Positions 22,514-34,750 are shown, counted from the first letter of the stretch. The stretch: 64,000 nt of DNA from Helichrysum umbraculigerum (GCA_949592205.1 CATIUR010000005.1:106203277-106267276), one strand, 5' to 3'. Program-made: numbers and translations. Notes: generated from the sequence alone by a model not told the origin.

Positions 22514-25500
22514 GTTTTAACTTTTTTTTTTTTTTTTTTATATTTTTTTAAGTGGCATTTTGTTGATTCTGCTAATGTTAATAACACAAGGGTGTGTTTG
22601 TAATATTACTTTGTTTATTTGATGATAACTGTTGTTGGAGTTGGTATGGAAATGATTAAAGAAAACTAGTTATTTGACTTTTAGGAGGTGTTTAGGTATA
22701 GCTTGTTATAAAGGATTATGAGCTTATAGAAATAAACAAATTATAAAAAAGGTTTTATTCTCTACAACATTTTTTTCTATGCTTTTAGTTGTTGTACTTT
22801 GTGGTTACAGTTTTTGAATGTTTGGTGGTTAGTTGTTAATGAACCATTACCAAAGCATAAAATTTATTCTTAGCGACAGTGGTTAAAGGCTGTCATTGAA
22901 AAAATCCATATAAGCGTATCAGCTGTTTAAAATTTCGATTAGCCGATAAGCTCTTAGGGGAGTGCTCAGTTAACTTATCTAGAAACCTTTTTAGCTTATT
23001 GCGTTATGTAAAATGCAATAAGCCATTTTTGTTGCCAAACACTTTTGGACGTTTAGCAGAGGTTGATAAGCTCTTCTTGTGAAGCCGATACATCGGAGCT
23101 TATTGAATAGGGCTTTTCAAGTTTCAAAGCTAATAAGCATGAGCCTATTACACAAACTAATCCAAAATAAGTTTTTACACATACACCCCTTTAAAAACCA
23201 TAATGCATTAGTAGGTTTACTTAGATTATACTGGTAATCAAAGGCTTGTTTCTAAGAATGTACATCCACAAAAAGTGTTTTTTTTTGGCCGGGGATTTGT
23301 GTAGTAGTAATGAGAAAATGGAAACCCTTTGTTGTTGCAGGATTCTTGCAAATAGACAATCTGCTGCTCGATCAAAGGAGCGCAAAACAAGGTATACAGG
23401 CGAGTTGGAGAGGAAAGTGCAAACACTACAAACCGAAGCAACAACTCTATCTGCAGAAGTCACAAAGCTGCAGGTAAATGGATTGTGTTTATCATATCAT
23501 TTTGAGTAAAGATCAATATACTGATTTAACAATATACCAATATGTCACCACTGTAGTTTACTAGTTTATAATTTTATATTGTTTTAGGCAAGTAGAAGCA
23601 ATTTGATTTTGTGATTTCATACACAAACCAAACTATTATTGTTTGAAAGTTCATTTCTCTTTATAAGCCCCCTTTTCTATAAAAAACCGGAAACCATATT
23701 GCATCTTATTTTACCTCAATCATGTGATCCCTCATATTCGTGGTCAAATATCACAGGTCAATTTTGAATTCGGGAATCACGTTAATGTAGAGTCTGAGTA
23801 GGAGTAGTTTCACTTTCAATCTTAGCAGCACACATTTTGTGAAGTTTAAATTCCAATGACTATTGGCATCTCTAAAAAAATGTCGAGCACCAAACAACTT
23901 AAAGTGGCCAAATCCAAGTAAAACAAAGGAACAAATGTTAAATAGCAGTTGAGTATTTGTTAGTGGGGATCATCAATGGGTAGGTTCATGGTCAGGCTTG
24001 TATGTGTTATTGTACTGTGACCAGATGTGTGTAAAACCCTGAGCACAAAGTTATAAATTGCTCCATAAAACCAATTCAGCTTAACACAGTGGTGAAAGTT
24101 ATAGTAGCCCACAACTTAAATATCTACTCTATATATGCGTGGGAAGAATTGTCAATTCTGCTTAACACAGTGGTGAAAGCTGTAGTAGCCCACAACTCAA
24201 AGATATATGTTCTATATATGCGTGGGAAGAATTGTCACACAATATGTAAATATAACATACCCTAATTAGAAGCTAATATTGTCTATCAAGTATCAACATA
24301 TGCACAAATGTACATCATAAAGGTGGAAAAGAAATGCGGAAAAAGATGATATATTGGTGAAGTTGTAACTTAAAAACACATATGTTTGTTGTAATTATAT
24401 ATGTTTGAGATCCTTACATTTGAAGGTGTGTTGAGTTCTTAAGAAAAATTAACGGGTTTAATGTCACTTGTAAAGTAATTGACTGACATTCAAATGAAGC
24501 ACTCTACATCCCAGAATGTTACTTATACGCTTATAGTGGTTATTAATAGCTGTTGAAGGCATTGATTTTGGCACAAGATTTTTCTGTGTTGTACTTGTCA
24601 CTATTGAAAGATATGTTTAGATTAACTTATTGTAGAGTTAGTTGTTACTACAATTACAACGGTGTAGAGGTTGAAAACTTGAAATATATAATTGTAAATT
24701 TACTGATTATGTCTCTTTACCTGTTTGTTGTTATTGAATGTGCTTCAACCACTGTTGTGAAATAAACAAATTGCACTGGCTTATAAGCAGTACTATATAA
24801 TTCTACAGAACTTACTCTAGATTTCTTACCCTGATGTTGTCTTTTCTCATGTGTAATGTTTAATTTTTCGCTTAACTAGTGTGGCATAATACTGAGTTTT
24901 TGGTTAAGATAGAAGCAAATATTGGTTTATAGTCATAGAGGTTACATTTTCTTACCTATGTGTATGAATGAGTTGATTTTGGCCGTGTTTTATCTTAAAC
25001 TGTCAACCGTCTTGAAAGTTGAAAGTCACTAAAAGCCTATTTTAATCCTTACAATATCCTGAATCAGTTTTATTCAAATTTTCAGTTTTATTGCTGGAAA
25101 AATAGAGTTTTTGTAATCATAACTAAATGATTCATCTATTTTCTTATAAAAGATGGACAAAAGGGATTTGCAGGTCAATCTGGCCGGGTCCTGCCTGTTT
25201 TGAATCGTATTGAAGGACCAGTTTCAACCGGTACTTGTTTATAGTCCTAGAGGTGGTATTTTTTTAACCATTTATATGTGAATGAGTTGATTTGGGTTGT
25301 GTTTTATCTTAAAAAGTCAAGCGGCCTAGAAGTCACCCACATGTTATTTTTAAATGTATACAATTTCCTGAATTACTTTTATTCAGAGGTTTAGTTTATT
25401 ATTGTAGTGTATTCTCTTTTGTAGTCTTAAATGAATAATTACATGTTTATTGTGTCAAAAACAAATGGAAAAAAATGTTTGTAGGTCAGCCCACCTTGGT

Positions 25501-28500
25501 CGAGCCATTTACCTACTAAAAGATGGCCAATTTCAAACCATAGCTGTTGTGACCTTTTACCCAGCTTGTCAATATTGCCACCTTTAGCTTATACAGTATG
25601 TATATGCTTTACCAGAAAATTAAAACATATGTTGTGGGCCAGTAGGGTCATAAAACTAGCATGAAACTCCTCAATTCAATTAACAGGTGGACAATACGAA
25701 GGGTATGGTGTTCTTTTTGATATAATAAATAATGGTAAAATACATGAACCTATTTGAAAGCCAACTGACAAGAATGACCTATCATGTGATGCAGCGTGAC
25801 ACAAGTGGCTTAACATCTGAAAACAAGGAGCTGAAACTCCGGTTGGAAGCATTGGAACAGCATGCCCACCTTAGAGATGGTAATTTTTTAATTTTTTTTT
25901 CTAATTTTATACTAACGAGTGTTTGATTGCCCACACAATGCGTTGGGATGAAATAGCTTTATTAGATCGAAGTTGGTTTTTTTATCCAAAATTAATTTAC
26001 ATATTTTGGTTAAATTATTTGAGTATAAAGATATGCATAATTTGGAGCAATATGAAATAGACACTGAAATGTACTTATATATCTTATTCAAGTAAACCAC
26101 AATAGTTACAAAAAGAAGAAGCATGTCATGTATATCGTTTTTAAAAGGGAAAAGTAGATCACATTTGTAATAATATAGAGTAGTAATAATAAGTAGGACT
26201 TATTTTTTGTAAGAATGTTTATAATTAGACTGTAACTAATCTTGAACATGCTTGTATAAATCAAAGTAATTTTAATATGTTTATAAACATTTTGTATGCT
26301 AAGTATCATATTATCAATAATAGTTCGTGATGTAAATAATTTTTTTTTTTTTTTTTTTTGTTTTTTTTTTTTGCAAATTTAAAGGTAAGAGGAGGCAATG
26401 TATCTCATGAAAATTTGAGGTTCATTTCTCAATGATAATATCATGATTATATCCAGTGTTGTAAAAGTCCTGATTAGTCGGGATTTAGGGCTACTCCGAC
26501 TCGACTAGTTAAATCCGACTTATAAGTCGGTCAACGGTGGTCAAAGTCAAGATTATTCGATCGATGTCGGGATTAATCGCTCAAAATGGTCAAAGTTAAA
26601 CTTGGTCAACATTTTAAACTTGGTCAAACGAACGAGTATGTTTATGTTTCTAGACAATTATATTTATGTTTATGGTTCTATACAACAATTACACATAATT
26701 TTGAAATTTATCATTTAAACGTAAATAAAGTTCAATCCGATTAGTCCCTTAGTCCTTGATTAGTCTCAACTTGGCCGATTAGTCCCTACAAGGTCTCGGC
26801 CGACTGGTCCCGGATAGCGATTTTTACAACTTTGATGATATCCTTAAAATATCGGTAAATTATCAATGATCATCCGTATGACCTTAGGACTTTATTAATA
26901 TGCATATCATGAGACTGACATTAGTCGGAATTAAATAAAGACATGGTATGACATGAGGCCAAAACTTGCTACAAATAGGATAATAACGTTGGATGTGAGA
27001 CAATACCCTTATCAAATTCCACTCGTAAAAGAATTTATTTGACCTCAAAAGTCTTATCTTACTATTTTACTTTTTTTTTTTAAAGGGGATTGACCCCAAC
27101 AAATATTATAAACGAATGATAAACGTTACAATTACAAGATGATAAACGTTAAAAACTTAATCTAACAAAAAGAAAGACTAAGTACATACCCATGACATGT
27201 CATGCGTATGACAACCAGCTAATATCACAACCTCTAGAAACATAGCAATAAACAACGAACCAAACAATAATCCACTATAACATCATAATGACAAGATCAA
27301 TCAGAACAAGAGCACACCCACTTAGGAATCTTCCATCTCTCCATTGTTCGGAAAGCATGAAGCGAAGGTCTGAAAGTAAAGGACATCATCTTGAGACGAA
27401 TCGTATAAATGATAGCATCATCCACCTCTGTGCAAGACCGCGTACCTTTGGCAAAGCAACGAAAGTTACGCTTGCCAAATGAAATACGCCGTAGCAGCCA
27501 AAACCAGACGAGACACAACATGATCAATATTCTTCGAACCCGTGGCAAATATCAAGGAAGGTATAATATAGACATAATCTGCATCTCAGCATGGCTAACC
27601 CTTAACCAAACCTGCGAAGAAAAAGAACACTCAAAGAAAAGGTGAGCATGTGAATCTTGGCATGATCCACACAAATGGCAGCGCAACGTGGCTAAATCAA
27701 TAGAAGAACCAACATCCCAATATCCCATTGCCTCAGGGGTCTTAGGTCTTCAGCATGTCTCTCAAAATAAGCTACGTATGAAAAGCATGCCTAGGAATGC
27801 AATGAGAAAACCAGATAATGGGAACCCGCTCCACCACAGTACCTCTGGTCGGATACACTATCAAACTTCACAAGGAAAGGGCTATCTCCAAGAGTCGCCC
27901 TCATCAGCAACAAAATCAGTGATCGTAAAATCAGGACGTGTAATGTCAAAATGACGTGTAAACACACCAGGTATTATCCCAAACCGAAGTAGTCCCATTA
28001 CCAATATTATACCAACAATACGGTCGAACGACAACCCTAATATGTAACAAACTCTGCCATCCCAACTCATGCTACTCTGAGAAGTAACATCTCAAAAGCT
28101 GCGATTACGCAACTTATAAGCATACACCCACCGGACCCAAATGGAGTCCTTCCTAGTGATGATGCTCTAAATGTGGGTGGTCATAAGAGAAACATACCAC
28201 TCACTCAGGCGACGGATACCCAAGGCTCCTCCTGTTTCGGAAGGCAAATATCCTCCCACGCCACCTTCGCTTTACCTACGTTGATCAGACCTTGGCACCA
28301 TAAGAAACCCGTCATAATCTTTTTTAGATCAGCAATGATTCGCGATTCGCGGAGAATAAACATAGAAGCCCAATACCCATGAAGAGATGTGAGAACTGAA
28401 ATAGTTAGCTGGACTTGACTAGCCTCGAAGAAATAGGGGGAACCCCGAGGTACCTAGCCGGTAATACGCCTTCCTCGGAAGGCATCTTATGGCGAATACT

Positions 28501-31500
28501 CTGCCGCACATTACAAAAGAAATCGGTACTCTTCGGGATACTAGGAACCAAACCCGACACCTCTTTGGATTCATTAAGGCCTGATTGAAGCACCTTAACA
28601 GAATTTAAATCGCCATGAGCAAAAAGAAACAAGTCATCTACAAAACAAAGGTTAACGGGACCAAGCTTTTCCCAATTAGCATGGTATCATCTCATAAACT
28701 TTCTTTCAAGTACTATGCGAATGTGAAAAGGTTGGTCTCGTTAACCTTTGTTTTGTAGATGACTTGTTTCTTTTTACTATGCGAATGGGAAAAGCTTGGT
28801 CTCGTTTACCTTTGTTTTGTAGATGACTTGTTTCTTTTTGCTCATGGCGATTTGAATTCTGTTAAGATGCTTCAATCGGCCCTTAATGAATTCAAAGGGG
28901 TGTCGTGTTTGGTTCTTAGTATCTCGAAGAGTACTAATTTCTTTTGTAATGTGCGACAGAGTATTCTCCATATTATACCTTTCGAGGAAGGCGTATGACC
29001 TGTTAGGTTCCTTGGGGTTCCCCTTATTTCTTCGAGGCTTGTTAAGACGGACTGTAAAGTTCTGGTGGAGAAGGTTCAGGATTAACAGGATTGAGAATTG
29101 TAAGAACAAGACTATCTTTTGCTGGTCTAGTTCCGCTTATCATTTCAATTCTTACATCTCTTCATGGGTACTGGGCTTCTATGTTTATTCTCTCTGAAGC
29201 GATTATTAATGACTTAGAGAAGCTTATGAGAGGTTTCTTTTGGTGCCAAGGTCCGATGAAGGTAGGTAAAAGCAAAGGTGGCATGGGAGGATATTTGCCT
29301 TCCGAAACGGGAGGGTGGCTTGGGTATTCGTTGCCTCAGTGAGTGGAATGTTTCTCTTATGACCACTAACATTTGGAGCATCATCACCGGAAGGACTCCA
29401 TATGAGTCCGGTGGGTGTATGCTTATTAGCTGTGTAATCATAGCTTTTGGGAGATGAGCTAGGATGGCGGAGTTTGTTACAAATTAGGGACCTCGTTCGC
29501 CCGTATTGTTGGCATAAGATTGGCTACGGGAGGACATCTTCGGTTTGGTATGATACTTGGTGTGCCCAGTGTCAGCATTGCGCTCGTGCCTTTTCTGGTC
29601 ACCGTGACTTTACCTGTTCCATTGCTCGTGTCTTTTCCGGTCACCGTGACTTTACCCGTCCTGGTTTTATGATCACTGATTATGTTGCTGAATTTATTGT
29701 GGGTGACTCTTGGCGATGGCATGTGCTATGGATCCAAAAGTACCCTTTCCTTTCTCAGATTGAGGTTCCACGTCTATCTTTTCAGCCTGATAAGCTATTG
29801 TGGCGCGATTCGGATGGGAATTTTCTTTGATTTTTGGGTTGAAGTTTGGAAGTCTATTCGGCCGAGAGGTCTTGTGGTGGAGTGGGTGCCTATTGTCTAA
29901 TTTTCTCATTGCATTCCTAGGCATCCTTTTCATACGTGGCTTGTTTTAAAAGGCAGTCGAAGATCACCTGATGCAATGGTATATTGGCCCTTCGATTGAC
30001 TAAAACGTGCTTTGGTGCCATATATGTGGATCATGCCCAGTTTCACATGCTCACATTTTCTTTGAGTGCTCTTTTTCTTCGCAGGTTTGGTTCCTAGTGC
30101 GTAGCCATGCTGAGATGCATATTGTGTCCGATAGATTGGGAGATATTATGCCTTGTTATCATCCACGACTTCAAAGAACATTGATCATGTTGTGTCTTGT
30201 TGTGTCCGATAGGTACTAGCATCATCTTGGTCATCAATGGATGATTCCACAACCAACAACAACACTACCCAATCCCGGGGAGGTAAGATGTAGACAGTCA
30301 TACCCCTACCTGACGGTAAGGAGACTGCTTCCCAAAAAACCTCCGGCAAGCCTGTATGCATAAAAATCACAAAATAAAATAATGATGATAGGGAAAAAAA
30401 ATAAAAAATAATTAAATAATCATAATAATAATAACAATAATAATAGTAAAACTAATAGTAAATAGTGATCGTTAATAATACTAGTAGTGATGATAATAAT
30501 AATAAAGAATAAAAATAATAGTAAGATTAATAGTAACTATAAAAGTAATGATATAATAACTAAAGGTATATGAAATAAATATATATAACAATATTGATAT
30601 ATATATATAGTGGAATGATCCAGAGGGAAGTGCATTTTTTGGGGGAAGGGGGGAAGCGTTAGTATGCATCAGGAAGTATATTACCTTCACCCATACAAAT
30701 CTCGAAAAAAGCAAATTGAAATTTAGTAAATGTTAATCAGAATCGATGCTATGAATGTTAAGCTTCCTTGATAAATTCTTTCTTCAAGTTATAGCATCGA
30801 TTTATGAATATTAGATCCAAATCCGTTAATATGCATCGCGGTGCATATTAGTTAATATGCATTTTGATGCATATTAACAATAAAAATATCTTTCAAATAA
30901 TGTGAAGTTTTAATATGCATCGCGATGCATATTAGTTAATATGCATCACAATGCATATTAACAATTTATTAAATAAATATTCATCAATTAATGTTATGAC
31001 TTAAAAATGAAATTCGTTCGTTAAAATATTCTTTATAGCATCGATTTTGATTACTATTTACCAATAAAAATAATTTTTTGTTGACGTTTTGATTGATAAT
31101 TGTAATATGCTTCTTGATGCATACTAACGCTTCCCCCTTTCCCCCCAAAAAGGCACTTCCCTCTTGATCACTACCCTATATATATATAGAGGGAGGTTCA
31201 AATGAGAACCAACTAAAAGTTTATATATATACAAAAACTAAATATCAATATACCTACAAATACTATATATCCATCTATCTACCTAAAAAACATTATACCT
31301 AACTATCTTAATACTCCATATAAACCTCCTCATATATATAAACATCTATCTTCCTATAACACCCTAATATAACATCGTAATAAATAAGTAATCCATACAT
31401 CCTTATATAGATGAGTATCCATCGAACTACTACACCATACACCTTTATTTTGGTTCAACCTATATTCGCCCTACTTAACTATTTATTTATATAACATCCT

Positions 31501-33262
31501 CTATATATAATAAATATATTAGTCTACCTAAAACACTCTACTCATCCGTTCTAATACTAGTCCTCTACAAATTCCTATCAGAGGTCATGTCCTCGGTCAA
31601 TAGAAGCTCCTTCATGTCGAGCTTCGGTCTATCCTCCCACTTATGACTTGGTCTACCCTTTTTCCTCACGCCATCGACAATGAGAGCTTCCACTCTCCTA
31701 ACTGGCGCCGTCATTGGTCTCTTCTTTACATGTCCAAACCATCTTAGTCTTCCTTCTCTCAACTTCTTGGTGATACTCGCGACTTCTAGCTCCGCCCTAA
31801 AAACTTCATTCGGTATCATATCTAGCATGGTTTTACCACATGTCCATCTTAGCATCCTCATTTCAGCCACTTCCATCCACCTTTCTTGTGCCTTAGTCAT
31901 CGGCCAACACTCTGCTCCGTACAACATAGCATGTCTTATTGCGACCTTATAAAATTTCCCTTTCAGTTTAAGAGGTATTTTCTTGTCACACATGACTCCT
32001 GTCGCTGCTCTCCACTTCAACCAACCTACCTTTATCCGGTGAGTCACGTCCTCGTCGCTCCTCAATTCCTTTTCTGTCTTCTCCAACCCCATCTCCCTTT
32101 TTCTTTTTCTTTGCCGTTCCCTTTCGTGATCCCATAACTAAATCTGACCGGAAAAAAACCACAACCACTTAACCACCAACAGATTAGGACATTAACAACA
32201 AGAATATGCAATCAAAATCAAGATCAGACTTCAAAAGATAAAAAACGAGTTTGAACCCTTGGAAGTCACAAAAATCAATCCATAAACCCCAATCTGACCC
32301 GTAAAATACCACAACCACTTAGAGTTTGAATAACATGAATATGCAATCAGGATTAAGATCAGACTTCCAAAGATTAAAAACGAAATATCTTACTATTCTA
32401 CTTTATATTGATATCATAGTTATCCTGGAACCTACAGTGAGAAACGCGTCTATAGACATCCAGTGTTGATTAAATAATTTGACGCACCATTTATCTTATA
32501 TTTAAGATCTTTTAGGAAATCATTAAAAATTAAATAGTCTTTTATCCACTGTGTACTGTTGTTGTCCAGTTGCTTATTTTCTTTCTTCATTCCTAATCAA
32601 TCAATTTGATGTATGTTATACAAATACACCATAAGACCTCCCAAGTCCTACCTAGATCCTAGTACTCACCGTATCTATTTGATTTAACTATTAGTTTCAC
32701 TGTATATTATATATACATGTCGATTATATAATTAGGATTAACTTTATGGTTTCCAGAGTTATATGTAGGGCAAATTGTATGTAGAAGGAATGTATTTTCT
32801 TCTATCCATTCCTTTTTAGGATATGTATGATGAAAATAAATGTTTAATTGTATCTTACATGTTTAAAATTGAATAGGGCACCTGCTCACTGGTGTAACCA
32901 TATTTTAATTATGCATAAGCTATACATTAATCTTGAAAGTAGTTTCTTTTTACTTGCAGTATACCCTTAAAAGTATAATGGACAATGTTACTGATAAATC
33001 TTCCGCGAATCTTTGTTTCACAGCTTTGAACGAAGCACTGAGAGAGGAAGTTAATCGTCTTAAACTTGAGGTGGGTCAACTGCCACTTCTTAATGGAATG
33101 AACTACAACTCATCATTGCCGGTACAATACTCATCACACCGCCAACCACTTCATCACTTCACTAACCCAAATGCTCAGCAGCCACAAGCACAAAAGACTC
33201 AAATGCCTAATTCAAATACTACTATCAGTCGGCTCAAACCTAGCTTCATGGACTTCAATTAA
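22005..33262 (+). CDS. VIP1: Group I bZIP transcription factor, VIP1/RSG-like (four exons)
   Basis: Coding exons are 22005-22513, 23341-23473, 25795-25879 and 33024-33262. They total 966 nt, or 321 residues plus stop, with GT-AG junctions that keep frame. The N-terminus has 14-3-3-type HxRxxS sites at H24-S29 and H92-S97. A third place (H129-S134) lacks the Arg. The basic region near 171-190 has N-x7-K (NRQSAARSK), the Lys-for-Arg mark of plant group I. A long leucine zipper follows over exons 2-4, and the end SFMDFN matches VIP1-like proteins. Family members shuttle to the nucleus under 14-3-3 and phosphorylation control in touch, osmotic and gibberellin responses. VIP1 also binds Agrobacterium VirE2. 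Intron 3 is 7.1 kb. PosF21/RF2a-type relatives are the main alternative. Confidence 0.93.
22514..23340 (+). other. Intron 1 (827 bp)
   Basis: GT...TTGTTGCAG intron. It contains a T-run near the donor and AT-rich DNA with several AATAAGC/GCTTATT motifs (22680-23160) that may be a decayed MITE. There is no gene in it. Confidence 0.75.
23341..23473 (+). CDS. VIP1: bZIP exon 2
   Basis: Encodes the DNA-binding basic region and the first zipper heptads. The acceptor is TTGTTGCAG/G and the donor CTGCAG/GTAAAT. Confidence 0.95.
23474..25794 (+). other. Intron 2 (2321 bp) with two local duplications
   Basis: An 82-bp unit is duplicated at about 24072-24152 and 24153-24236. A diverged unit of roughly 310 bp appears twice (from about 24924 and about 25237, each starting with TTTATAGTC-TAGAGGT). 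There is no coding sequence. Confidence 0.75.
25795..25879 (+). CDS. VIP1: bZIP exon 3
   Basis: An 85-nt exon encoding the middle of the zipper (TSENKELKLRLEALEQ). Acceptor GTGATGCAG/C and donor AGATG/GTAATT. The split Asp-Ala codon continues in exon 4. Confidence 0.95.
26455..26834. mobile_element. hAT-like MITE in intron 3
   Basis: The terminal inverted repeats are AGTGTTGTAAAAGTC and, reversed, AAAGTTGTAAAAATC. They are flanked by ATATCC on both sides, giving a roughly 8-bp imperfect target duplication (TTATATCC/TGATATCC). The interior is non-coding with many GATTAGTC/GACTAGTT motifs. Confidence 0.65.
27071..28713 (-). pseudogene. LINE (L1-like) reverse transcriptase C-terminus and 3' end, minus strand
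   Basis: Read on the minus strand, it begins with an RT segment (LFAHGDLNSVKVLQ... RYLGVPPISSRL). It continues through a Cys/His zf-RVT-type region (CHLCGSCQDSHAH, FFECSFSSQVW) and ends in a 3' UTR and A-tail at 27082-27071. Many stops and frameshifts are present. It is homologous to, and inverted relative to, 28714-30224. Confidence 0.82.
28714..30224 (+). pseudogene. LINE reverse transcriptase C-terminal fragment, plus strand
   Basis: It starts with a 63-bp tandem duplication (28714-28776 and 28777-28840). It carries the RT motif FVDDLFLFAHGD (from 28816), then the KSTNFFCNVRQS segment and a zf-RVT-type Cys/His region near 30010-30090 (CHICGSCPVSHAHIFFECS). A 41-bp internal duplication lies at about 29585-29660. 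It is broken in all frames. It mirrors the minus-strand copy to its left. Confidence 0.82.
30225..30395 (+). mobile_element. RTE-type LINE 3' tail
   Basis: The blocks AACACTACCCAATCCCGG, GAGGTAAGATGTAGACAG and ACCCCTACCTGACGG are the characteristic 3' UTR of plant RTE LINEs and SINEs derived from them. An A-rich low-complexity stretch follows to about 30600. Confidence 0.7.
30608..31176. mobile_element. MITE with long inverted termini and internal palindromes
   Basis: The ends AGAGGGAAGTGCATTTTTTG and, reversed, AGAGGGAAGTGCCTTTTTGG are inverted repeats of about 65 bp running into GAAGCGTTAGTATGCATCA. TA repeats flank both sides. Inside, four palindromes of the type TTAATATGCATCGCGATGCA occur at about 30826, 30852, 30911 and 30936. 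There is no coding capacity. Confidence 0.75.
31177..31467. other. AT-rich spacer, unidentified
   Basis: It starts with GAGGGAGGTTCAAATGAGAAC, which resembles a DNA-transposon terminus, but I cannot find a partner end. There is no coding sequence. Confidence 0.35.
31500..32092 (-). pseudogene. RTE-type LINE reverse transcriptase C-terminus
   Basis: The 175-residue open part (31565-32092) contains DVTHRIKVGWLKWRAATGV, LKGKFYKVAIRHAMLYGAEC, MLRWTCGKT and LRWFGHVKKRP, hallmarks of the RTE polymerase C-terminal region. After a stop at 31565 the family sequence continues as RTSIRTDE, so this is a premature stop. The 5' part (endonuclease and RT core) is missing. Confidence 0.85.
33024..33262 (+). 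CDS. VIP1: bZIP exon 4 (C-terminus)
   Basis: The acceptor is TTTCACAG/C. The exon encodes the end of the zipper (ALNEALREEVNRLKLEV), a Gln/Asn/Ser-rich tail and the terminal SFMDFN before TAA. Confidence 0.95.
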
Positions 33263-33520
33263 AATGGTAAAAACAAGCAATAGAGGTACTTTATATCATC
33301 TTGTAGATAATTATGGGACATGGTATGGTTTCATATGTGTTTTCTCCACTGTGCAAATCGTATGGCTATGTTGTTCTTATAGGGTAGATATAGATATTAC
33401 TTTATAGGGAGTTCATAGATTCAGTGTAAATTTGAAGATGTAGCGACTCAAGTTACTATAGTACGAATCACACTCTATTATGTTAAATAAAAATTGCTTA
33501 CTTTATTTGTTTATTACATG
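33263..33520 (+). terminator. 3' UTR and probable polyadenylation region of the bZIP gene
   Basis: An AATAAA sits at 33486-33491, 224 bases after the stop, in T-rich context. This is a plausible plant poly(A) signal. 33520-33945 has no feature I can name. Confidence 0.5.
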
Positions 33521-33945
33521 ATCAAAATCTTTGTATGTACAGTAGAAGAACCGTACTAAACAAATTATGTTTGATGTGATGTTCACTTGATGCTTCAGGA
33601 ACTGCATAACAGTGACTGCTTGATATGCCAATTAATATCGTTTTTCTGGTATAAGTGGTTTGAACCCTGGGATTCCTTTTACACATTTTTATTCATTGAA
33701 GATGTGTACCTTGTACAGCATTTAAAGGGAGATACCCCCTATGATTAGCTAAGTTAGACTGGTTTGTTTCTAATTTGCAAATCTTTTGGTCTATTTAGCA
33801 AATAGCAATACATCTTTGACTTTTGCTATTAAAATAATTGAACTATCTGGTCTTCATGGCTTCTACCCTTTGTCTGCTGAACCTGAAAGTCGTCAATGGC
33901 GAAGCACCACCGATCACGAATGGCATGGACCATGACACTCTTCAC

Positions 33946-34098
33946 ATTCTTTTTTTTATAGAAACACCAAGGCTTATCATAAAAAGACCCCCAAGTAGGG
34001 GAAGAAAAAACTAAAGTACAGCTACATGCTAAGACGAAAAATCAATACCAGGAGCTAAAACAAACCAAGCCAACATATCACCACCTATAAACTACACC
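33946..34098 (-). mobile_element. LINE 3'-end fragment
   Basis: A T-run followed by ACCAAGGCTTATC and GACCCCCAAGTAGGGGAAG reads on the minus strand as a LINE 3' UTR ending in an A-tail. It is cut by the Mutator-like element and element III. Confidence 0.5.
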
Positions 34099-34750
34099 AA
34101 AACTATAGGGAAATTAAATTTTTTTACTCATTTTTCTTAACCTACTTAAAAGTTTACCCAAAAAAAGTTGTTATAATTCTACCCATCCCGCACGCAAAGT
34201 GCAAATTGTTGTTAAAATTATAGTCATCCCGCACGCAAAGCGCAATTTGCGCTTTGCGTACGCACTCTGATCTTTGCGTGGGCTGGGTACGGGAGTCTGT
34301 ACGCGGGGCGCAAAAGGATTCTGATATTTGCGTGTGGGCTTTTGCGCTTTGCGTCTTGCATTTTTGCGCTTTGCGCGTGCCTTGAGTATTATTGGATATA
34401 ACGCGTTATCTTTTATCCGTTTCGGATAAAATTTTCCGAGATTTTCGGGATTCTTAAAATTTCTTTAAATACTATGACCCTAAGATAAGATTCTCATCAG
34501 CTTATTTCACAAATACACATAAAAAGTCTTTCGCTTCTTTTAAGTTGAAAAGTAAAAAAAAGACCTTTCCGAAATGGTTCACACTGATCATTTTTGGCAT
34601 TTTTGATCTCCAAATGAAAAAACCAATAACTGATCTTCGCGTTTTGCGACCGCATCATATATCTGTATATAAAACCTTTCCATTACGGATAAGATTTTTT
34701 ATCTTCAATTGAGTTTTTGGATAAGATTTTCAGAGATTTTCTAGATTTTT

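Larger units (their letters stand above)
27055..32401 (-). mobile_element. Composite LINE insertion in intron 3 with 16-bp target duplication
   Basis: TATCTTACTATTTTAC (27055-27070) recurs with one mismatch at 32386-32401. Next to the left copy is a T-run, a minus-strand poly(A) tail. Next to the right copy is a duplicated roughly 100-bp block (about 32139-32257 and 32288-32385) that looks like a LINE 5' leader. The founding event was therefore a LINE inserted on the minus strand. The interior has since gained an inverted second LINE fragment, an RTE tail, a MITE and an RTE fragment. Confidence 0.65.
25880..33023 (+). other. Intron 3 (7144 bp), a repository of transposons
   Basis: The boundaries are GTAATT and TTTCACAG. 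Contents: a T-run at 26339-26372, a hAT-like MITE (26455-26834), and a composite LINE insertion (27071-32385) with a 16-bp target duplication. Without these, about 1.4 kb of intron would remain. Confidence 0.85.

Noticed and set aside
23246..23509. 87-codon ORF as a separate small protein
   Set aside because: It is bZIP exon 2 with intron read-through on both sides; splice sites at 23340/23341 and 23473/23474 explain it.
27071..30224. Twin-priming inversion of a single LINE
   Set aside because: Twin priming inverts a different 5' segment, but here both arms contain the same RT and zf-RVT region. Two copies are needed.
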